From contig URVB01000003.1 of the NCBI GenBank assembly GCA_900551075.1, positions 124,001 through 188,000 of the forward strand: 64,000 bases of DNA. The letters are read 5' to 3'. The notes under the pieces were generated by a model. That model did not search any database. It was given only the letters and a program-made list of their open reading frames with translations, and was not told the DNA's origin. Origin of the DNA: an uncultured Blautia sp. Its GTDB lineage: Bacteria; Bacillota; Clostridia; Lachnospirales; Lachnospiraceae. Every line of letters starts with the position of its first letter. Within the stretch, counting starts at the first letter, position 1. The position numbers and the translations under genes were made by a program. This document shows, piece after piece, positions 25,205 to 34,580 of the stretch.

Positions 25205-25233
25205 TTGACATGCCCGGACAAACATGATATTTT
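25205..25233 (+). promoter_or_regulatory. promoter of rplJ-rplL
   Basis: TTGACA (25205-25210), a 17-base spacer and TATTTT (25228-25233). Transcription would start near 25240, at the beginning of the L10 leader. Confidence 0.8.
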
Positions 25234-25239
25234 AATACA

Positions 25240-25357
25240 GAACGCTGCCGAAGACAGTAGGTGCCGTAAGGCATAAGGATTAAAACGCCTACCGAGGACT
25301 ACGTATTCTATTAGGATTACACAAGGTCTTACTGTCATGCAGTAGGGCTTTTTTTAT
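25240..25357 (+). promoter_or_regulatory. ribosomal protein L10 leader
   Basis: The conserved L10(L12) binding structure is visible. GCTGCCGAAGACAGTAGGTGCC pairs with CGCCTACCGAGGAC across the TAAGGATTAAAA bulge, a kink-turn-rich motif known upstream of rplJ in Firmicutes. It ends in a terminator-like hairpin, GGTCTTACTGTCATGCAGTA plus GGGC, with a seven-T run at 25350-25356. Binding of L10-L12 would let the cell reduce its own synthesis through this attenuator. Confidence 0.88.
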
Positions 25358-25437
25358 TTCCTGTACGGATTTTCGTATATGGAATATTGTCATTGCGACG
25401 GCGGTATATCAAAATCTATAAGGAGGTGTACCATTTC

Positions 25438-25959
25438 ATGGCAAAAGTAGAACTGAAACAACCAATCGTAGAAGAAATCGCAAACAGCGTCAAAGACGCT
25501 CAGTCTGTAGTTCTTGTTAATTACAGCGGTCTGACTGTTGAGCAGGATACTATTCTTCGTAGGGAATTAAGAGAAGCTGGAGTTCATTACAAGGTTTACA
25601 AGAACACAATGATGAACCGTGCTTTTGCAGGAACAGCATGTGAAAGCCTTTGTCAGCATTTGGAAGGAACGAATGCGCTGGCAATTTCCGCAACCGATGC
25701 AACTGCACCGGCAAGAATCCTGGCCAAATATGCAAAGCAGTATCCGGCATTAGAACTGGTTGCCGGCATCGTTGAAGGAAACTACAATGACCAGGCAGGC
25801 ATTCAGGCTCTTTCACAGATTCCGTCCAGAGAGGAACTTCTCGGAAAATTGCTTGGAAGCATCCAGTCTCCGATTACCAACCTGGCTCGTGTGCTTAATC
25901 AGGTTGCGGAAGCTGGCGGAGCAGAAGCGGCAATCGCTGCAAAGGGAGCAGAAGCTTAA
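25438..25959 (+). CDS. rplJ: 50S ribosomal protein L10
   Basis: This 173-residue protein forms the base of the ribosomal stalk and holds L7/L12 dimers by its C-terminal helix. The family pattern VEEIANSVKDAQSVVLVNYS, VYKNTMMNRAF and the Ala-rich C-terminus are present. AAGGAGGTG before ATG 25438 fixes the start; an upstream in-frame codon at 25387 lies in the leader. It is first gene of the rplJ-rplL operon and is autoregulated through the leader. Confidence 0.97.
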   Translation: MAKVELKQPIVEEIANSVKDAQSVVLVNYSGLTVEQDTILRRELREAGVHYKVYKNTMMNRAFAGTACESLCQHLEGTNALAISATDATAPARILAKYAKQYPALELVAGIVEGNYNDQAGIQALSQIPSREELLGKLLGSIQSPITNLARVLNQVAEAGGAEAAIAAKGAEA

Positions 25960-26045
25960 TCGAAGCGGAGCACTATTGTAAATTTATCCCGTAAGAAATC
26001 GGGAGAAAAATGAAAATAAAATCTATTATATGGAGGGAAATTAAA

Positions 26046-26417
26046 ATGGCAAAGTTAACAACAGAAGAATTTATTGCGGCAATCAAAGAATTATCCGTAT
26101 TAGAGTTAAATGATTTAGTAAAAGCTTGTGAAGAAGAATTCGGCGTATCTGCAGCAGCAGGTGTTGTAGTTGCAGCAGCAGGCCCTGCAGAAGCAGCAGA
26201 AGAAAAAGATGAGTTTGATGTAGAGCTGACAGAGGTTGGCGCAAACAAGGTTAAAGTTATCAAAGTCGTTCGTGAAGTTACCGGCTTAGGTCTGAAAGAA
26301 GCAAAAGCATTGGTTGACGGTGCTCCGAAGGTTGTGAAAGAGGGCGCATCCAAAGCAGAAGCTGAAGATATCAAGGCGAAACTTGAAGCAGAGGGCGCTA
26401 AGGTAAACCTTAAATAA
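26046..26417 (+). CDS. rplL: 50S ribosomal protein L7/L12
   Basis: This 123-residue stalk protein recruits translational GTPases such as the fusA and tuf products in this window. An N-terminal dimerisation helix (TTEEFIAAIKELSVLELNDL) and an Ala-rich hinge (GVVVAAAGPAEAAEEKD) precede the globular C-terminal domain KTEFDV-like VELTEVGANKVKVIK and GLKEAKALVDGAPK. GGAGGG is eight bases before ATG 26046. The gene follows rplJ by 86 bp and ends at a terminator. Confidence 0.97.
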   Translation: MAKLTTEEFIAAIKELSVLELNDLVKACEEEFGVSAAAGVVVAAAGPAEAAEEKDEFDVELTEVGANKVKVIKVVREVTGLGLKEAKALVDGAPKVVKEGASKAEAEDIKAKLEAEGAKVNLK

Positions 26418-26433
26418 TCCGTATGAATTTGTA

Positions 26434-26480
26434 TCCCCGTGGATGCTTGATTTTCAGGCATTCATGGGGACTTTTTATTT
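26434..26480 (+). terminator. intrinsic terminator after rplL
   Basis: Thirteen-base arms (26434-26446 and 26458-26470) with G-U pairs are followed by CTTTTTATTT. The rest of the 26418-26769 spacer holds a GC-rich imperfectly paired stretch (26505-26565) and the rpoB promoter. Confidence 0.8.
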
Positions 26481-26647
26481 CATAGAAGGAACCCCGTTTT
26501 GTGCTGTGCGGTCTCCGCTTCGCTTCGGCTGCCGCCTGAGGGTGCCGCTGGCATAAATGCGGCAGGAGAGGATTTCTGCCGTTCTCTTTTGGATAGAAAT
26601 ATTCTTAAAATATACTTGAAATATGAAAAAAACAGGAAGAAAAAAGG

Positions 26648-26676
26648 TTGACATCAAAAAAACCTTATGCTATAGT
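26648..26676 (+). promoter_or_regulatory. promoter of rpoB-rpoC
   Basis: TTGACA (26648-26653), 17 bases, TATAGT (26671-26676). The leader is about 85 bases long. Confidence 0.8.
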
Positions 26677-26769
26677 GAAGAATGCTATATTATGGCAAGG
26701 ATATGCCTGTTTGTCTGCTGACAAATAGGCTCATGTTGTAATAAATAAAAAAACAGGGGTGAAACGTCA

Positions 26770-29700
26770 ATGGAAAAAAACAGAATTCGTTCTGTAAAAA
26801 CTGGAAAAAGCATGCGCATGAGTTACCAGAGACAAAAAGAAGTCCTGGAGATGCCCAATTTGATCGAAGTCCAGAAAGATTCCTATCAGTGGTTTCTCGA
26901 CGAAGGATTAAATGAAGTATTTGATGATATTTCTCCGATCGCAGATTACGGCGGGAAGCTCAGCCTGGAATTCATCGACTTTACATTTGACGAAAAGGAT
27001 GCAAAATATACCATCGAACAGTGTAAAGAACGTGACGTAACTTACGCCGCACCTTTGAAGGTTCGAGTGCGACTGATTAACAAAGAAACAGAAGAAATCA
27101 ACGAACACGAGATTTTCATGGGAGATCTGCCGTTAATGACAGCAACCGGTACTTTTGTCATCAACGGAGCGGAACGTGTTATTGTCAGCCAGTTGGTACG
27201 TTCCCCTGGAATCTATTATGCCATTGCGCATGATAAGGTTGGAAAACGGTTATTTTCCAGTACCGTAATTCCGAACAGAGGTGCATGGCTGGAGTATGAG
27301 ACAGATTCCAATGATGTGTTCTATGTTCGTGTGGACAGAACCAGAAAGGTTCCGATCACTGTGCTGATCCGTGCCCTGGGTATTGGCACCAATGCAGAAA
27401 TCGTTGAATTGTTCGGCGAAGAGCCGAAGATTCTGGCAAGCTTTTCCAAAGACACCTCCACGAATTACCAGGAAGGTCTTTTGGAATTGTATAAGAAAAT
27501 CCGTCCGGGTGAGCCGCTTGCGGTAGAAAGTGCGGAGAGCCTGATCAATGCAATGTTCTTTGATCCAAGGAGATACGATCTTGCAAAAGTCGGACGTTAT
27601 AAATTCAATAAAAAGCTTCACTTCAATAAGCGTATCACAGGTCATAAACTGGCGGAAGATGTTGTGAATGCTTCCACCGGAGAGATACTTGCAGAAAAAG
27701 AAGCCATAGTGACAAGAGAAATCGCAGATGCCATCCAGAACGCTGCGGTTCCTTTTGTATGGATACAGGGGGAGGAGCGTAATATTAAAGTTCTTTCCAA
27801 TATGATGGTAGATATCCGCAGCTTTGTAGATTGCGATCCGAAAGCTTTAGGTGTTACGGAGTTAGTATATTACCCGGTGCTCGAAAAAATTCTGGAAGAA
27901 AATGACAGTCAGGAAGATATTTACGCAGCTATACGCAGGGATATCCATGATCTGATCCCGAAGCATATTACGACGGAAGACATTTTAGCTTCTATTAACT
28001 ATAATATGCATCTGGAATACGGACTCGGAAATGACGACGATATTGACCATTTGGGCAACCGCCGTATCCGTTCTGTCGGTGAGCTTTTACAGAACCAGTA
28101 TCGTATCGGTCTTTCCAGACTGGAAAGAGTGGTACGGGAGAGAATGACAACCCAGGATGCCGAAACCATCTCTCCGCAGTCACTGATCAATATCAAACCA
28201 GTGACTGCAGCAGTAAAAGAGTTCTTCGGTTCTTCCCAGTTGTCACAGTTTATGGATCAGAACAATCCGCTTGGTGAGCTGACTCATAAGAGACGTCTGT
28301 CTGCCCTTGGCCCTGGAGGTCTGTCCCGGGACAGAGCCGGATTCGAGGTACGGGATGTCCATTATTCCCATTATGGACGTATGTGCCCCATCGAGACCCC
28401 TGAAGGTCCGAATATCGGTCTGATCAACTCTCTTGCATCCTATGCAAGAATTAATCAGTACGGTTTTGTAGAGGCGCCGTATCGTAAGATTGATAAGTCA
28501 GACCCTGCAAATCCGCGTGTAACGGATGAAGTTGTTTATATGACGGCAGATGAAGAAGATAATTATCATGTAGCGCAGGCAAATGAGCCTCTGGATGAAG
28601 AAGGACATTTCATCCATAAGAATGTTTCGGGCCGTTTCCGCGAGGAAACTCAGGAATATGAGAGACATATGTTTGATTACATGGACGTTTCTCCGAAGAT
28701 GGTGTTCTCTGTGGCAACTGCGCTGATTCCGTTCCTGCAGAATGATGATGCGAACCGTGCGCTCATGGGTTCCAACATGCAGCGTCAGGCAGTGCCGCTG
28801 CTGACTACGGAGTCACCGGCAGTCGGTACGGGTATGGAGACCAAGACCGCAGTAGACTCCGGCGTCTGCATTGTAGCTAGGAAGGCAGGTACGGTTCTGC
28901 GTTCCACTTCTACGGATATCAGTATCAAGAATGACGACGGAACAAAGGATGACTATCATCTCACAAAGTTCCTCCGAAGCAACCAGAGCAACTGCTACAA
29001 CCAGAGACCGATCGTGTTCCAGGGGGAGCATGTGGAGACTGGTCAGGTAATCGCAGATGGTCCGTCTACTTCTAACGGCGAGCTTGCTCTTGGTAAAAAC
29101 CCGTTGATCGGGTTTATGACCTGGGAAGGCTACAACTACGAGGATGCTGTCCTTTTAAGTGAAAAGCTGGTGCAGGATGACGTTTATACATCTGTTCATA
29201 TTGAAGAATATGAAGCGGAAGCACGTGATACCAAGCTGGGACCGGAAGAGATCACAAGAGATGTCCCCGGTGTTGGCGATGATGCTCTGAAGGACTTGGA
29301 TGAGCGCGGAATTATCCGCATTGGTGCGGAGGTTCGTGCCGGAGATATCCTGGTCGGCAAGGTTACGCCTAAGGGTGAAACAGAGCTGACGGCAGAAGAG
29401 CGTCTGCTTCGTGCGATTTTCGGTGAGAAGGCCCGTGAGGTACGTGATACTTCCCTGAAGGTTCCTCACGGTGAATATGGTATTATTGTAGATGCCAAGG
29501 TGTTTACAAGAGAAAACGGCGATGAGCTGTCTCCCGGCGTAAATCAGTCTGTGCGTATCTATATTGCACAGAAGCGTAAGATTTCCGTTGGTGATAAGAT
29601 GGCCGGCCGCCACGGTAATAAGGGTGTGGTTTCCCGTGTACTTCCTGTGGAGGATATGCCGTTTTTGCCGAATGGACGGCCGTTGGATATCGTATTGAAT

Positions 29701-30612
29701 CCTCTGGGCGTGCCTTCCCGTATGAATATCGGGCAGGTTCTGGAAATCCATTTAAGCCTGGCGGCGAAGGCTCTTGGCTTTCATGTGGCTACGCCTGTCT
29801 TTGACGGTGCAAACGAAGACGATATCCAGGATACTCTCGAGCTTGCAAATGATTACGTAAATATCGGGGATTTTGAAGAATTTCGCGAGAAATATAAAGA
29901 TATACTGGCGCCGGATGTTATGCAGTATCTGGATGAAAACAAGGCTCACAGAGCGCTGTGGAAGGGTGTTCCGATTTCCAGGGATGGCAAGGTGCGGCTT
30001 CGTGACGGGCGTACCGGAGAATATTTCGACAGCCCTGTAACCATTGGCCATATGCACTATCTGAAGCTGCATCATCTGGTAGATGATAAGATACATGCGC
30101 GTTCTACGGGTCCGTACGGTATGGTAACCCAGCAGCCGTTGGGCGGTAAGGCTCAGTTCGGCGGCCAGCGTTTCGGAGAGATGGAGGTCTGGGCTCTGGA
30201 GGCATATGGTGCTTCCTATACCCTGCAGGAAATCCTGACTGTGAAGTCTGATGATGTTGTCGGACGTGTGAAGACTTATGAAGCAATCATCAAGGGCGAA
30301 AATATTCCTGAACCCGGCATTCCGGAATCCTTTAAGGTGTTGCTGAAAGAGCTGCAGTCTCTTGGCCTGGATGTCAGAGTGCTGAGAGAGGATCAGACAG
30401 AGGTGGAAATCATGGAGACTGTGGACATGGGAGAAACAGATCTTCGTTCCATCATCGAAGGTGACAGCAGAGACCGCAGAGAGGAAGAGTCCTTCGGAAA
30501 ACACGGCTATACACAGCAGGAGTTTGAAGGCGACGAGCTCATCGACGTGGAAGAGGATGAAGACGAAGAAGATGATTTCATAGAGTTCGAAGAGACTCTT
30601 GATGAAGAGTAG
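26770..30612 (+). CDS. rpoB: RNA polymerase beta subunit
   Basis: This 1280-residue catalytic subunit has the usual domain order. The rifampicin pocket reads GSSQLSQFMDQNNPLGELTH, then KRRLSALGPGGL. Positions matching E. coli D516, H526 and S531 keep the sensitive residues. The fork loop/active-site RDVHYSHYGRMCPIETPEGP and the KMAGRHGNKGVVS segment are intact. The C-terminus carries a clostridial acidic tail of about 40 residues after the normal end. The gene is followed 16 bp later by rpoC. Confidence 0.98.
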   Translation: MEKNRIRSVKTGKSMRMSYQRQKEVLEMPNLIEVQKDSYQWFLDEGLNEVFDDISPIADYGGKLSLEFIDFTFDEKDAKYTIEQCKERDVTYAAPLKVRVRLINKETEEINEHEIFMGDLPLMTATGTFVINGAERVIVSQLVRSPGIYYAIAHDKVGKRLFSSTVIPNRGAWLEYETDSNDVFYVRVDRTRKVPITVLIRALGIGTNAEIVELFGEEPKILASFSKDTSTNYQEGLLELYKKIRPGEPLAVESAESLINAMFFDPRRYDLAKVGRYKFNKKLHFNKRITGHKLAEDVVNASTGEILAEKEAIVTREIADAIQNAAVPFVWIQGEERNIKVLSNMMVDIRSFVDCDPKALGVTELVYYPVLEKILEENDSQEDIYAAIRRDIHDLIPKHITTEDILASINYNMHLEYGLGNDDDIDHLGNRRIRSVGELLQNQYRIGLSRLERVVRERMTTQDAETISPQSLINIKPVTAAVKEFFGSSQLSQFMDQNNPLGELTHKRRLSALGPGGLSRDRAGFEVRDVHYSHYGRMCPIETPEGPNIGLINSLASYARINQYGFVEAPYRKIDKSDPANPRVTDEVVYMTADEEDNYHVAQANEPLDEEGHFIHKNVSGRFREETQEYERHMFDYMDVSPKMVFSVATALIPFLQNDDANRALMGSNMQRQAVPLLTTESPAVGTGMETKTAVDSGVCIVARKAGTVLRSTSTDISIKNDDGTKDDYHLTKFLRSNQSNCYNQRPIVFQGEHVETGQVIADGPSTSNGELALGKNPLIGFMTWEGYNYEDAVLLSEKLVQDDVYTSVHIEEYEAEARDTKLGPEEITRDVPGVGDDALKDLDERGIIRIGAEVRAGDILVGKVTPKGETELTAEERLLRAIFGEKAREVRDTSLKVPHGEYGIIVDAKVFTRENGDELSPGVNQSVRIYIAQKRKISVGDKMAGRHGNKGVVSRVLPVEDMPFLPNGRPLDIVLNPLGVPSRMNIGQVLEIHLSLAAKALGFHVATPVFDGANEDDIQDTLELANDYVNIGDFEEFREKYKDILAPDVMQYLDENKAHRALWKGVPISRDGKVRLRDGRTGEYFDSPVTIGHMHYLKLHHLVDDKIHARSTGPYGMVTQQPLGGKAQFGGQRFGEMEVWALEAYGASYTLQEILTVKSDDVVGRVKTYEAIIKGENIPEPGIPESFKVLLKELQSLGLDVRVLREDQTEVEIMETVDMGETDLRSIIEGDSRDRREEESFGKHGYTQQEFEGDELIDVEEDEDEEDDFIEFEETLDEE

Positions 30613-30628
30613 AAAGGGGAAAGAATAC

Positions 30629-33600
30629 ATGGCAGAAACAACCAATACCAATGAATCATATCAGCCAATGACTTTCGATGCCATCAAAATTGGGTTGGCG
30701 TCCCCTGAGAAAATCAGAGAATGGTCAAGAGGCGAGGTGTTAAAACCTGAGACCATCAACTACCGTACCCTGAAGCCCGAGAAGGATGGCCTGTTCTGCG
30801 AAAGAATTTTCGGACCAAGTAAGGACTGGGAATGTCATTGCGGAAAATATAAGAAAATCCGTTATAAAGGGGTTGTCTGCGACCGATGCGGCGTAGAGGT
30901 TACGAAAGCATCCGTCAGAAGAGAGCGTATGGGTCATATCGATCTGGCGGCGCCGGTGTCTCATATCTGGTATTTCAAAGGTATTCCGTCCCGCATGGGC
31001 TTAATCCTTGATTTATCTCCGAGGACACTGGAGAAGGTTTTGTACTTCGCAAATTATATTGTTTTGGATCCGGCAGATTCCGGCCTTCAGTACAAACAGG
31101 TTTTGACAGAAAAGGAATATCAGGACGCAAGAGAGTCCTATGGAAATAATTTCCGTGTAGGAATGGGCGCTGAGTCAATCAAAGAGCTTTTGGAAGCGAT
31201 TGATCTGGATAAGGATGCGGAAGAACTGAAAAAAGAGCTGGAGGATGCATCCGGACAGAAGCGTGCGAGAATTATCAAGCGCCTGGAAGTGGTAGAGGCA
31301 TTCCGTGAATCCGGAAACCGTCCGGAGTGGATGGTAATGACTGTTATCCCTGTTATTCCTCCGGATATCCGTCCGATGGTACAACTGGATGGCGGACGTT
31401 TTGCAACCTCTGATCTGAATGATCTTTACAGAAGAATCATCAACCGCAACAATCGTCTGAAAAGACTTATGGAGCTGGGCGCTCCGGATATCATTGTCCG
31501 CAATGAGAAGCGTATGCTGCAGGAAGCAGTAGATGCCCTGATCGACAACGGACGGCGCGGACGTCCTGTGACAGGCCCCGGAAACAGACCGCTGAAGTCT
31601 CTGTCCGATATGCTGAAAGGCAAATCCGGACGTTTCCGTCAGAACCTGCTTGGTAAACGAGTTGACTATTCCGGACGTTCCGTTATCGTCGTAGGACCGG
31701 AGCTGAAGATTTATCAGTGCGGTCTGCCGAAAGAAATGGCGATCGAGCTGTTTAAGCCTTTTGTTATGAAAGAGCTGGTTGCTAACGGAACTTCTCACAA
31801 TATAAAAAATGCGAAAAAAATGGTTGAAAAGCTGCAGCCGGAGGTTTGGGACGTACTGGAGGAGGTTATCAAAGAGCATCCGGTTATGCTGAACCGCGCA
31901 CCTACTCTGCACCGTCTGGGTATCCAGGCGTTTGAGCCGATTCTGGTAGAAGGTAAGGCAATTAAGCTTCATCCGCTTGTTTGTACCGCCTTTAATGCCG
32001 ATTTCGATGGTGACCAGATGGCAGTCCATCTTCCTCTGTCTGTAGAGGCACAGGCAGAATGCCGGTTCCTGCTGCTGTCACCGAACAACCTGCTGAAGCC
32101 TTCTGATGGCGGTCCTGTGGCCGTTCCTTCTCAGGATATGGTCCTTGGTATCTATTACCTGACCCAGGAAAGGCTTGGAAACAAAGGGGAAGGCAAGTTC
32201 TTTAAGAGTGTGAATGAAGCTATTCTGGCATATGAGAATAAAGTGATTACTCTTCAGTCCAGAATTAAGGTCCGCTGCTTTAGGACAATGCCGGATGGAA
32301 CTGTGGTCACCGGAAACGTAGAATCAACACTTGGGCGTTTCCTGTTTAACGAAATCCTTCCGCAGGATTTGGGATTTGTAGACAGAAGCGTACCGGGCAA
32401 TGAACTCCTTCTGGAGGTTGATTTCCTGGTAGGTAAGAAGCAACTGAAACAGATACTGGAAAAGGTCATCAATACACACGGTGCAACCAAGACAGCCGAG
32501 GTATTGGATGCGATTAAATCCACAGGTTATAAATATTCTACCCGCGCTGCAATGACGGTATCCATTTCCGATATGACCGTACCGCCGCAGAAGCCTGAAA
32601 TGATCAAGAATGCTCAGGATATTGTGGACAGAATTACAAAGAACTATAAGCGAGGCCTTATTACTGAGGAAGAGCGTTATAAGGAGGTTGTGGAAACCTG
32701 GAAGAAGACCGATGATGAGCTTACCAAGGCGCTTCTGACAGGTCTTGATAAGTACAATAACATCTTTATGATGGCAGATTCCGGCGCCCGCGGTTCTGAT
32801 AAGCAGATTAAGCAGCTTGCAGGTATGCGGGGACTGATGGCAGATACCACCGGCCATACCATCGAGCTTCCTATTAAATCGAACTTCCGTGAAGGTCTGG
32901 ACGTATTGGAGTACTTCATGTCTGCGCACGGTGCACGTAAGGGTCTGTCCGACACGGCGCTGCGTACCGCTGACTCCGGTTATCTGACCAGACGTATGGT
33001 TGACGTTTCTCAGGACCTGATCGTTCGTGAAACAGACTGCTGTGAAAACAGAGATGAGATTTCCGGTATGTACGTAGCCGGATTCATGGATGGCAAAGAA
33101 GAAATTGAAAGCCTTCAGGAACGTATCACCGGAAGATTTGCATGTGAAACAATCACAAATAAGGACGGAGAGGTTCTGGTTAAAGCAAATCACATGATTA
33201 CGCCAAAGCGTGCCGCACGCATTATGAAAGAGGGAGTCAATGAAGCCGGCGGATCCATCGATAAGGTGAAAATCCGTACGATCCTTACCTGTAAATGCAA
33301 GGTTGGTGTCTGCGCAAAATGCTACGGTGCAAACATGGCTACAGGCGAAGCCGTACAGGTGGGCGAATCTGTGGGTATTATTGCCGCACAGTCCATTGGT
33401 GAGCCTGGTACACAGTTGACCATGCGTACCTTCCATACCGGCGGTGTTGCCGGCGGCGATATCACCCAGGGTCTTCCCCGTGTCGAGGAGCTTTTTGAGG
33501 CAAGAAAACCGAAGGGTCTTGCTATCATCACAGAGATCAAAGGTGTTGCTGCGATCAACGATACGAAGAAGAAACGTGAGATCATTGTCACGGATTCGGA

Positions 33601-34309
33601 GACCGGTGATTCCAAGACTTATCTGATTCCATACGGTTCCCGTGTGAAGGTTATGGATGGACAGACTCTTGAGGCTGGCGATGAGCTGACGGAGGGTAGT
33701 GTAAATCCACATGATATCCTGAGAATCAAGGGTGTTCGTGCGGTACAGGATTACATGCTCCGTGAGGTTCAGCGGGTATACCGCCTTCAGGGTGTAGAGA
33801 TCAGTGATAAGCATATTGAGGTACTGGTACGCCAGATGCTGAAGAAAATCCGCATTGAGGATAATGGTGACACAGAGTTCCTGCCTGGTACCCTGGTGGA
33901 TGTTCTTGATTTTGAAGAAGTCAATGAGAATCTGATCAAAGAAGGCAGGGAGCCGGCGGAAGGCAAGCAGGTAATGCTCGGTATTACCAAGGCGTCTTTG
34001 GCAACAGATTCCTTCCTTTCCGCAGCGTCCTTCCAGGAGACTACGAAGGTTCTGACAGAAGCGGCTATTAAAGGTAAGGTTGATAAGCTGATTGGACTCA
34101 AGGAAAATGTAATCATCGGTAAGCTGATCCCGGCCGGAACCGGTATGAAGCGTTACAGCGAAATTCAGCTTGATACGGGGATTCAGGAAGAAGAGCCTGA
34201 GGAATTGGAAGAAATTCCGGAGGATGAGGAAAAACTGATCGATATGGACGAAGAGCTGCTTGACGAAGAATTGATTGAAGAGGAAGCCGTTCTTGATGAA
34301 GAGGAATAA
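30629..34309 (+). CDS. rpoC: RNA polymerase beta' subunit
   Basis: This 1226-residue subunit has the N-terminal zinc site CHCGKYKKIRYKGVVCDRCG, the catalytic NADFDGDQMAVH that binds Mg2+, the bridge/trigger helix region and the second zinc cluster CKCKVGVCAKCYG. The C-terminal 35 residues form a strongly acidic tail, mirroring that of beta. GAAAGGGGAAAG before ATG 30629 gives the start; an in-frame codon at 30599 is inside rpoB. A terminator follows at 34321. Confidence 0.98.
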   Translation: MAETTNTNESYQPMTFDAIKIGLASPEKIREWSRGEVLKPETINYRTLKPEKDGLFCERIFGPSKDWECHCGKYKKIRYKGVVCDRCGVEVTKASVRRERMGHIDLAAPVSHIWYFKGIPSRMGLILDLSPRTLEKVLYFANYIVLDPADSGLQYKQVLTEKEYQDARESYGNNFRVGMGAESIKELLEAIDLDKDAEELKKELEDASGQKRARIIKRLEVVEAFRESGNRPEWMVMTVIPVIPPDIRPMVQLDGGRFATSDLNDLYRRIINRNNRLKRLMELGAPDIIVRNEKRMLQEAVDALIDNGRRGRPVTGPGNRPLKSLSDMLKGKSGRFRQNLLGKRVDYSGRSVIVVGPELKIYQCGLPKEMAIELFKPFVMKELVANGTSHNIKNAKKMVEKLQPEVWDVLEEVIKEHPVMLNRAPTLHRLGIQAFEPILVEGKAIKLHPLVCTAFNADFDGDQMAVHLPLSVEAQAECRFLLLSPNNLLKPSDGGPVAVPSQDMVLGIYYLTQERLGNKGEGKFFKSVNEAILAYENKVITLQSRIKVRCFRTMPDGTVVTGNVESTLGRFLFNEILPQDLGFVDRSVPGNELLLEVDFLVGKKQLKQILEKVINTHGATKTAEVLDAIKSTGYKYSTRAAMTVSISDMTVPPQKPEMIKNAQDIVDRITKNYKRGLITEEERYKEVVETWKKTDDELTKALLTGLDKYNNIFMMADSGARGSDKQIKQLAGMRGLMADTTGHTIELPIKSNFREGLDVLEYFMSAHGARKGLSDTALRTADSGYLTRRMVDVSQDLIVRETDCCENRDEISGMYVAGFMDGKEEIESLQERITGRFACETITNKDGEVLVKANHMITPKRAARIMKEGVNEAGGSIDKVKIRTILTCKCKVGVCAKCYGANMATGEAVQVGESVGIIAAQSIGEPGTQLTMRTFHTGGVAGGDITQGLPRVEELFEARKPKGLAIITEIKGVAAINDTKKKREIIVTDSETGDSKTYLIPYGSRVKVMDGQTLEAGDELTEGSVNPHDILRIKGVRAVQDYMLREVQRVYRLQGVEISDKHIEVLVRQMLKKIRIEDNGDTEFLPGTLVDVLDFEEVNENLIKEGREPAEGKQVMLGITKASLATDSFLSAASFQETTKVLTEAAIKGKVDKLIGLKENVIIGKLIPAGTGMKRYSEIQLDTGIQEEEPEELEEIPEDEEKLIDMDEELLDEELIEEEAVLDEEE

Positions 34310-34320
34310 GGAATAATATA

Positions 34321-34358
34321 AAGTCCTTTGCCGGAATTCCGGCAAGGGGCTTTATTTA
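34321..34358 (+). terminator. intrinsic terminator after rpoC
   Basis: AAGTCCTTTGCCGG pairs with CCGGCAAGGGGCTT through a tiny loop, then TTTATTTATT. Confidence 0.75.
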
Positions 34359-34444
34359 TTCTGAGGAAATATTCCGGTTCATTTACTATGTTATGAAATT
34401 TTTGGGAAAAAAGAGAAAAGTACAGACAGAAAAAAGATTTGTGA

Positions 34445-34517
34445 TATAATGAACGCATAGGCGGCAAACACCGAAAAGGAGCGAAGCGGATTCCGGGTGA
34501 GACGATTATGCGTTCAT
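34445..34517 (+). promoter_or_regulatory. promoter -10 and structured leader of the kinase-phosphatase operon
   Basis: TATAAT at 34445-34450 lacks a good -35. It overlaps the left arm of an 11 bp perfect inverted repeat (34449-34459 and 34507-34517) that encloses 47 bases with further pairing (GGCGGCAAACACCGAAAAGG, then AGCGAAGC). It could be a structured RNA leader if transcription starts further upstream, or a DNA operator. The GGCAAAC...GAAA...GCGAAGC order faintly recalls c-di-GMP-I riboswitches, but the stems do not match that family well. Confidence 0.4.
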
Positions 34518-34580
34518 AAAGTACAGACGGTGAAGCGCTTATATGCAGCAGTATACGAAAAATCATGGAGGAAGGATTGA

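Noticed and set aside
24991..25338. A 115-codon minus-strand frame before rplJ
   Set aside because: It lies across the L10 leader and promoter and contains a terminator hairpin; it is a shadow of regulatory sequence.
26500..26580. GC-rich stretch in the rplL-rpoB spacer considered as an RNA gene
   Set aside because: Only short imperfect pairing is visible, and it does not match any RNA family I know.
32324..34345. A 673-codon minus-strand frame opposite rpoC
   Set aside because: It is antisense to a conserved rpoC region, has no ribosome site or recognisable domain, and results from low stop density opposite rpoC codons.
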